From Pseudomonadota bacterium (GTDB taxonomy: Bacteria; Pseudomonadota; Alphaproteobacteria; Caulobacterales; Aquidulcibacteraceae), in assembly GCA_020161405.1 (NCBI GenBank), contig JAIUOD010000003.1:124001-188000 (forward strand): 64,000 nucleotides of DNA, read 5' to 3'. This document shows, in pieces, positions 58,826 to 64,000 of this stretch. Positions within the stretch are counted from its first letter, which is position 1, and each line of letters starts with the position of its first letter. Both the position numbers and the translations under genes were made by a program. Under the pieces are notes generated by a model. The model saw only the letters and a program-made list of their open reading frames with translations, was not told where the DNA came from and searched no databases.

Positions 58826-58857
58826 ATAAAAAAGCCCCCAAATGGGGGCTTTTGAAT
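58826..58857 (-). terminator. Terminator after the second outer-membrane protein gene
   Basis: AAAGCCCCC (58831-58839) pairs with GGGGGCTTT (58844-58852) around AAAT. The T-run is on the minus strand (TTTTTTATT). It lies between the two paralogous genes, just past the stop of the second. Confidence 0.85.
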
Positions 58858-58872
58858 AGTATTTGCGTAAAT

Positions 58873-59661
58873 TTAGAAAGTAGTATGGAAACGAAGATTA
58901 ACTGGAATGCTAATTGCGTGCGAATCATCAAGCGCAGCAGCAAGACCAAGTGCATTCAAATCACCCGATTGTTTTTTAAGATTACCAGTATAACGAACGC
59001 CAACTTCTGCCGCTAATTCGGCAGTATCTGAAATTGTGTATGATGCGCCTAAATCTGCGCCAATCGTAGCTGAATAGCCTTTATCATATAATTTCCAATG
59101 CCCAAGACCGTTTGTCCCTGCATAGAATGCACCATGAATTGCGCCAGTTTGCACAAGTCCACCATGAACTGCCCAATATGGTCTTACTGCTTCTGACAAA
59201 AGGCCAGTTCCAAACCATTGGCGATAGCCAGCTTCTACGCTAATTTGGGTTAAATCTTTTAAATGGCCTTGCAATTGAAGCGCGCATGTATTTGCCCCTT
59301 GTTCCAAACAGCCAAGGTCACGCATATAACGGCTTTGTGCTTTTAAATAACCAATTGAACCATAAATTTCAGATAGATCTGAAAGTGCATAACGAACCTC
59401 AACAGATGCCTTCATCGAAGGGTAATACATATCAGAGAATTTACGACCTTTAAGGTGCATTATACCCTGACCAGTAAGGTTTGAATTAATTGTGTTCATA
59501 TTAAGCGATGAAGAATTTGCAGCGCCTAAAATATTGCCTGATGTTTGAACTTCAGTGCCAAAATTAGCAGAAAAAATCCAAGGTGATGAATAGCCTTCTG
59601 CCAAAACCGGCGAAGATAAAACTGCCAATAAAGCTGCTGCCATATAATATTTTGCGCGCAT
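58873..59661 (-). CDS. Outer-membrane beta-barrel protein, paralogue of the gene at 57567
   Basis: A 262-residue protein with a signal peptide (MAAALLAVLSSPVLAEG, cut after LA-E near residue 21) and a beta-barrel throughout. It lacks the proline-rich extension of its paralogue downstream. Shared segments include SSPWxF at the mature start, MHLKGRKFSDMY, GYLKAQS, GYRQWF, WAVHGGLV and the C-terminal PVNLRFHTTF. A Cys pair (GCLEQGANTCA) matches GCYELQTAVGTCA in the paralogue and may form a disulfide in a surface loop. The two genes are in tandem, each with its own terminator, so they are separate units derived by duplication. Confidence 0.82.
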   Translation of the reverse strand: MRAKYYMAAALLAVLSSPVLAEGYSSPWIFSANFGTEVQTSGNILGAANSSSLNMNTINSNLTGQGIMHLKGRKFSDMYYPSMKASVEVRYALSDLSEIYGSIGYLKAQSRYMRDLGCLEQGANTCALQLQGHLKDLTQISVEAGYRQWFGTGLLSEAVRPYWAVHGGLVQTGAIHGAFYAGTNGLGHWKLYDKGYSATIGADLGASYTISDTAELAAEVGVRYTGNLKKQSGDLNALGLAAALDDSHAISIPVNLRFHTTF

Positions 59662-59773
59662 CTTAAAAAACTCCCTAAAGCCGAAATGGAATCAATGTGG
59701 CCTACAAAGGAAAGTCATGGCTTAATTTGGTTAACGAATCTTAACCAAAAATTATGAAGGGTTTTAATTGGTG

Positions 59774-60550
59774 CTACTTTGCAACATTGTCTTGGCGTTC
59801 CCATCCGCGTGGGCCAAGGTGTTCATAAGGTGTGAAGCGTGATTTATAGGCCATTTTACGGCAATCTTTTATTAAATAACCAAGATATAAATAATCACGT
59901 TCGCTTTGACGAGTGTCATTTATTTGGTGCAAAATTATATACGTTCCGATTGAATGTTTTTGTAAATCTGGATCATAAAATGAATATACAAGTGATTTTC
60001 CATCATTTAATTCATCAAGTAATAAACAGGCAATTAATTGCCCTTTCTTACCATATTCACAATCTTGATTTAGGCGATAATCGATAATTCTTGTATAGCT
60101 AGTACATTCCTCAAGCATGGCGATAAAATCTTCGCCATCCATATCGCTCATGCCTTCATTAAGGTGACGCGTATTGAGGTATTTCTTAATTAATGCGTAT
60201 CTTTCTTCATTGGCATCAGGGAAGTTTGATTGGGCATCAATATATTTGCCAATTTTTAAAACACGGCGCCAATTTTTATTGAATTTAAAATCCTTTACTA
60301 AAACCCTTATTGAAACACATTCTGTGCACATGTCACATGCAGGGCGGTAAGCGATATTTTGAGATCTACGAAATCCTGCCCGTGTAAGGGTTTCATTCAA
60401 ATAATGTGCGTCCAAATCATTTAAAGTCGTAAATAATTTACGTTCATATCTATCTGGAAGGTAAGGGCATTCAAGCGGACTTGTTAGATAAAAGCGAAGC
60501 TTTTTATCGGCAAAAAGGTCATCAGCTTTTGGAAACATATCGCTAGACAT
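59774..60550 (-). CDS. bpt: Aspartate/glutamate leucyltransferase (Bpt-type aminoacyl-tRNA protein transferase)
   Basis: Bpt adds Leu from Leu-tRNA to N-terminal Asp or Glu, creating N-degrons for ClpS. The 258-residue protein has the R-transferase-like block AYRPACDMCTECVSIRVLV with CxxC, SLVYSFYDPD and the C-terminal YLYLGYLIKDCRKMAYKSRF. The fold is of the eukaryotic ATE1 type, with bacterial Leu specificity in characterised members; the specificity here is inferred. It is 35 nt from motB on the same strand. Together with clpS and clpA at 22.8-25.5 kb it makes the N-degron system of this genome. Confidence 0.92.
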   Translation of the reverse strand: MSSDMFPKADDLFADKKLRFYLTSPLECPYLPDRYERKLFTTLNDLDAHYLNETLTRAGFRRSQNIAYRPACDMCTECVSIRVLVKDFKFNKNWRRVLKIGKYIDAQSNFPDANEERYALIKKYLNTRHLNEGMSDMDGEDFIAMLEECTSYTRIIDYRLNQDCEYGKKGQLIACLLLDELNDGKSLVYSFYDPDLQKHSIGTYIILHQINDTRQSERDYLYLGYLIKDCRKMAYKSRFTPYEHLGPRGWERQDNVAK

Positions 60551-60585
60551 GTTTATGCTTTATCAAAAAATCTATCCAATGCAAG

Positions 60586-61446
60586 CTAAAGGCTAGAATT
60601 AACCGGCAATGGTGGTGCTGCACGCTTAAGAATAATTGCAATGCGGCGATTTGCGGGCTGGTATGGGTCGTCGGCAAATAATGGGTCAGAGCCTGCCTTT
60701 CCCGTAATTTGTGAAATGCGCGCCTCAGGAAGGCCAGCTTGCATAAGTACTTTACGCGCAGAATTTGCACGTGCTGCCGATAATTCCCAATTTGAATTTG
60801 CGCCATCAGGATTGGGCGCGGCATCTGTATGCCCTGAAATTATAATCTGATTTGGTAATTGCAAAGTAATGCGCGCCGCAGCCCTTAAAAGGGTTTTTGC
60901 ATTTTCATTTGGTTCAGCAGAACCAGGGGCAAACATTGGCTTACCTTCTTGGTCAACTAATTGGATTCTTAAACCCTCTGGGGTTTGGTCAACAATAATA
61001 TTATGTGATAATTCTGAAAGTTCTGGTAAATCTTGTAGAGCTTGGCGGATAGACATTTCGGCCATTTGAAATTCATTAGCTTCTTCTTGCGCTTTGGCTT
61101 GTGCTTCGGCTTCTTTTTGTGCGTCTGCAGATGATTTTTCTTGCGGTGTAGATGGCGCATCAAGCATTGGCGCAGAGCCTTTTTGCATTGCGCCGCTTTC
61201 ACCTAATGCAGTACCTGCTAAAATTCCGCCAGCCCCTGATGTTGATGCGGATAAAGAAGCAGGGGCAAAATAATCGGCAATACCGCGTTTTTGCTCTGGC
61301 GATGTTGTATTGATAAGCCACATCAAAAGGAAAAATGCCATCATAGCTGTCACAAAGTCTGCATAAGCAACTTTCCATGCGCCACCATGATGTCCACCAG
61401 CGATCTTCTTGACTTTTTTTACAATAATCGGTCGATTTGCGGCCAT
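60586..61446 (-). CDS. motB: Flagellar motor protein MotB
   Basis: MotB is the peptidoglycan-anchored stator subunit of the flagellar motor. The 286-residue protein has a basic start, the membrane helix with the channel Asp in YADFVTAMMAFFLLMWLI (about residues 27-44), a plug/linker rich in Glu, Ala and Gln, and a C-terminal OmpA/MotB domain with IISGHTDAAPNPDG, LSAARANSARKVL and NRRIAIILKR. No motA or other flagellar gene is adjacent, which is common in alphaproteobacteria. It precedes bpt by 35 nt. Confidence 0.94.
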   Translation of the reverse strand: MAANRPIIVKKVKKIAGGHHGGAWKVAYADFVTAMMAFFLLMWLINTTSPEQKRGIADYFAPASLSASTSGAGGILAGTALGESGAMQKGSAPMLDAPSTPQEKSSADAQKEAEAQAKAQEEANEFQMAEMSIRQALQDLPELSELSHNIIVDQTPEGLRIQLVDQEGKPMFAPGSAEPNENAKTLLRAAARITLQLPNQIIISGHTDAAPNPDGANSNWELSAARANSARKVLMQAGLPEARISQITGKAGSDPLFADDPYQPANRRIAIILKRAAPPLPVNSSL

Positions 61447-61519
61447 AAACCAATTTTCCCTTAACAGATTAAGATAAAATGCACCAAATTAGTTAAGGCT
61501 TGGTTTTTATTTGATATAT

Positions 61520-62041
61520 TTAATTATGTATAAGCACAATTGCCTGACCAATTGGTTTTGGTTTTGCACCGTTCACAATTTTCCAAATTTTTATAGTTTT
61601 ACGAATGTTTTTTGGAATATTATTATTTGCCGCATTATTTTGCGCAATTGTTTTGGCATCATAATCAACAAGTTTTGCAATAATTGTTTTATCTTCACTA
61701 ATCCATTTATGCGAACCATTTGGTTTAAGGATTATATTTTTATAATCCGCGCCCACTAATTCAGCGGGGCGATTTTTGCCTTGGAAAATTATAATATTAT
61801 TTTGATAATCATATGGGGCATTAAAATTTTGAAGGTGAGCACCAACCTCCCAAACCCTAACACAACGATTTAAAACCTTTGACCAAGACGCGCCAGTTGA
61901 AGGTTTACAACCATTTGCATCAATATCGCCACCAACAATCGGCGGGTTTGTAATTGCAATTTGCGCAATAGAATTTGAAGGAATTTGAAATGATGCAAAT
62001 GCAATTAATGTAAGAAAAGAATATTTCAAATTATTTTTCAT
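61520..62041 (-). CDS. Exported protein of unknown function
   Basis: No family recognised. The ATG at 62041 (MKNNLKYSFLTLIAFASF) overlaps the hemB stop by 4 nt and gives 173 residues with a clear signal peptide (cut near SIAQ). An upstream in-frame start inside hemB would add a non-hydrophobic leader and is rejected. The mature part has two Cys, in DANGCKPSTG and in LNRCVRVWE, that could form a disulfide, and a C-terminal VNGAKPKPIGQAIVLIHN. It is probably co-translated with hemB. Confidence 0.72.
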   Translation of the reverse strand: MKNNLKYSFLTLIAFASFQIPSNSIAQIAITNPPIVGGDIDANGCKPSTGASWSKVLNRCVRVWEVGAHLQNFNAPYDYQNNIIIFQGKNRPAELVGADYKNIILKPNGSHKWISEDKTIIAKLVDYDAKTIAQNNAANNNIPKNIRKTIKIWKIVNGAKPKPIGQAIVLIHN

Positions 62042-63051
62042 TTTCCATCCCTCAAAATTTTTGCAGCCTCGTTTGCCCAATAAGTTATTATACCATCAGC
62101 GCCAGCGCGAACAAAGCATTGCAACGCTTCTAAACGCGCCCGATTGCCATCAAGCCATCCATTGGCAATCGCAGCTTCCATCATTGCATATTCGCCCGAA
62201 ACTTGGAATGCATAGGTTGGCATTTTAAATTCAGATTTTATTCTACTTAAAATGTCTAAATATGGCATTCCAGGTTTTACCATTACCATATCCGCACCCT
62301 CGGCAATATCTAATGCAACTTCATGCAAAGCTTCATCAGTGTTTAATGGATCCATTTGATAGGTTTTCTTATCACCCTTTAATGCACCTTTTGAACCAAT
62401 GGCATCACGATAAGGGCCATAGAATGCTGATGCATATTTAGCGGCATAAGACATGATTTGTGTGTTTATGAGACCATTTTCTTCTAAGGCGTCACGAATT
62501 TCACCAATTCTTCCATCGCACATATCCGATGGCGCGACGACATCGGCGCCACAGCTTGCCTGCAATAATGCCTGTTTAACAAGCATTTGCGTGGTTTCAT
62601 CATTAAGCATATAGCCATCATCATCAATAATGCCATCGTGCCCATGAATTGTATATGGATCTAAAGCAACATCACACATTATCCCAATATTTGGTGCGTG
62701 TTTTTTTACTTCGCAAACAAATGTTGGAATTATCCCCTCTGGATTTAGGGCTTCATTTCCATGTTCATCTTTTTTATCTGCGCTTATATGTGGGAAAACG
62801 GCAATCATTGGAATGCCAAGATTTTGCGCCTCAATCGCAGTTTTAATTGCGCTTTCAAGATTATGCCTAAAAATACCTGGCATTGATTGTATTGGTTCAG
62901 GTGCTTCATCACGGTCATGAATGACCATTGAAAGAATTAAATTATTGATTGATAATTCTTTTTCACGAACAAGACGGCGCGACCAATCTGCCTTGCGATT
63001 ACGTCTTGGGCGCGAAAACGGGAATAAACGGTTTGCTGAAATTTCACTCAT
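62038..63051 (-). CDS. hemB: Delta-aminolevulinic acid dehydratase (porphobilinogen synthase)
   Basis: HemB condenses two 5-aminolevulinate molecules to porphobilinogen. The 337-residue protein has the two Schiff-base lysines, in SYAAKYASAFYGPYRDA and MVMVKPGMPYLDIL. The metal site reads DVALDPYTIHGHDG rather than the Cys-rich zinc form, so it belongs to the Mg-dependent, Pseudomonas-like class. RPRRNRKADWSRRLVREK near the start is typical of that group. It is 23 nt downstream of the peptidase gene on the same strand. Confidence 0.96.
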   Translation of the reverse strand: MSEISANRLFPFSRPRRNRKADWSRRLVREKELSINNLILSMVIHDRDEAPEPIQSMPGIFRHNLESAIKTAIEAQNLGIPMIAVFPHISADKKDEHGNEALNPEGIIPTFVCEVKKHAPNIGIMCDVALDPYTIHGHDGIIDDDGYMLNDETTQMLVKQALLQASCGADVVAPSDMCDGRIGEIRDALEENGLINTQIMSYAAKYASAFYGPYRDAIGSKGALKGDKKTYQMDPLNTDEALHEVALDIAEGADMVMVKPGMPYLDILSRIKSEFKMPTYAFQVSGEYAMMEAAIANGWLDGNRARLEALQCFVRAGADGIITYWANEAAKILRDGK

Positions 63052-63074
63052 GATACATTATAAAAGAATTGAAT

Positions 63075-64000
63075 TTATTTTCCATTTGCTAAAACATTAA
63101 TTAGCATAATGTTTGCCACAATTGATTTCACATTATTGGGTTTATCAATTTCAATATATTCATTTAATGAATGTGCACCATCGCCATTAATGCCAGAACC
63201 TATTGTTAGTGCTTCTATACCCATGCTCATCGGCATATTAGAATCAGTAGAACTTGCACTTGTTTCAATTGACAGACCATAAGCTTTATAAATTTCAGTA
63301 ATTGATTTTTGAATAAAACTATCCTTGGTTGTAAAACCACTTGCACGTTCGCCAATTTTTGTAACCTTATATGAAATCTTGCCGCGATTTAAAGCGCGCT
63401 TTGAATTTTCAGCTTCAACCGCAATTGGCAATTGCGCAAGGAAATATTCCGAAACTTTATTAAGTTCAGAATTGGAAGCCGAACGCATATCAACAGTCAT
63501 TGCAACAGAATGTGGAATTGAATTAACCGAAGTTCCGCCCTCTATTATTCCGACATTGAATGTTGTTTGATCTTTGGTTGGAACTGGATAATTTGAAAAT
63601 CTTGTTATTGCATCTGCCATTGCATAGGCAGGGTTTACAATTCCGAAATCACTAAAAGAATGCCCACCTGGGCCATCAAATTCAACTTTATATCTTTTTG
63701 AACCTATTGCCCTATCAACATAGCCGCCGCCTGAACCGGGCTCGAGGCTTAGGAAATATTTGATTCTATCTTTATATTTTCCTTTTTGGAAAAGGTAACG
63801 TACGCCACGAAGGTTTCCTGGGCCTTCTTCACCAACATCGCCAACGAATAAAATATCATAATTAGTTTGAATTTTGGCATTATTCATTGCTTTAATGATT
63901 TCAAGCATTATCGCCAATGAAACCGTATCATCACCAATTCCGGGTGCATAAAGTCGATTGCCATCTCTCTTTACTTTAACATCAGTATCAATACCAAAAA
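63075..64000 (-). CDS. M20-family peptidase, 5' end outside window
   Basis: The frame continues to the window edge; the visible part of about 308 residues is the C-terminal portion of a zinc peptidase. Near the edge, APGIGDDTVSLAIMLEI carries the metal-bridging Asp, and GDVGEEGPGNLRG holds the general-base Glu pair. LSLEPGSGGGYVDRAIGSKRY begins the lid domain (GGHSFSDFG with the catalytic His), and [14 protein letters not shown] near the C-terminus has the last metal-binding His. The type is close to tripeptidase T/carboxypeptidase G2. Start and signal sequence cannot be seen. Confidence 0.88.
   Translation of the reverse strand, partial: FGIDTDVKVKRDGNRLYAPGIGDDTVSLAIMLEIIKAMNNAKIQTNYDILFVGDVGEEGPGNLRGVRYLFQKGKYKDRIKYFLSLEPGSGGGYVDRAIGSKRYKVEFDGPGGHSFSDFGIVNPAYAMADAITRFSNYPVPTKDQTTFNVGIIEGGTSVNSIPHSVAMTVDMRSASNSELNKVSEYFLAQLPIAVEAENSKRALNRGKISYKVTKIGERASGFTTKDSFIQKSITEIYKAYGLSIETSASSTDSNMPMSMGIEALTIGSGINGDGAHSLNEYIEIDKPNNVKSIVANIMLINVLANGK

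Noticed and set aside
61446..61519. Search for a gene between motB and the exported protein
   Set aside because: The 73-nt gap is AT-rich, with no frame or terminator that stands out.

Overview
This window looks like a chromosomal segment of a low-GC, free-living alphaproteobacterium. The evidence is gene order: gyrA-coaD-cyclophilin-queA-tgt, guaB-rRNA methyltransferase-guaA, ppiD-trpE-trpG-trpD-trpC divergent from tpiA with secG-pyrG beyond, and rpoZ-rsh-pyrE-pdxJ-acpS-lepB-rnc-era-recO. Single-domain ClpS next to ClpA, a Bpt-type arginyl/leucyl transferase, MotB and an Mg-type HemB fit a relative of Caulobacterales/Hyphomonadaceae. That placement is inference from synteny and protein style; no rRNA gene is present to settle it.

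Layout. 0-9 kb (+): an exported protein cut by the window edge, gyrA, coaD, two cyclophilins around an Fe-superoxide dismutase, queA and tgt, closed by a convergent lipoprotein gene. 9.3-12.3 kb: tRNA-Lys(TTT), a strongly terminated OmpA-type porin/peptidoglycan anchor, then phenylalanine hydroxylase and hspQ on the minus strand. 12.4-17.7 kb (+): rlmE, then the guanine-nucleotide block. 17.7-21.9 kb: a haem membrane protein divergent from a TetR regulator, an SBF-type transporter and a DD-carboxypeptidase with a SPOR domain. 22.1-27.5 kb: phasin, clpS-clpA, a MaoC-RidA-HIT mini-operon and an uncharacterised gene. 27.5-33.6 kb (-): a GC-rich palindromic element, then ppiD-trpEGDC. 33.7-48.1 kb (+): tpiA, a degenerate receiver protein, secG, pyrG, rpmF, small membrane proteins, folK, rpoZ, rsh and the pyrE...recO cluster, with a uracil-DNA glycosylase gene on the opposite strand. 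48-57.5 kb: diguanylate cyclase, aldehyde dehydrogenase, DEAD-box helicase, parE, acetyltransferase, parC. 57.6-64 kb (-): two paralogous outer-membrane beta-barrels, bpt, motB, a small exported protein, hemB and an M20 peptidase cut by the window edge.

How the genes work together. Three of the four type II topoisomerase subunits are here (GyrA, ParC, ParE). clpS, clpA and bpt are a near-complete bacterial N-degron pathway. guaB and guaA carry IMP to GMP; trpE/G/D/C cover most of tryptophan synthesis; queA and tgt are two steps of queuosine modification. Rsh and RpoZ are adjacent stringent-response partners.

Almost everything is conserved housekeeping. I found no CRISPR array, insertion sequence, prophage, toxin-antitoxin, defence or secondary-metabolite cluster, and no convincing undescribed multi-gene system. 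The points most worth checking are: a Tgt with two of its four zinc ligands replaced; perfect inverted repeats in the control regions of the phasin and phhA genes; a TetR-type operator candidate; a composite palindromic repeat abutting trpC; long hairpins around rpmF, pyrG and rpoZ; and a 43-residue membrane-protein ORF that standard length cut-offs miss.
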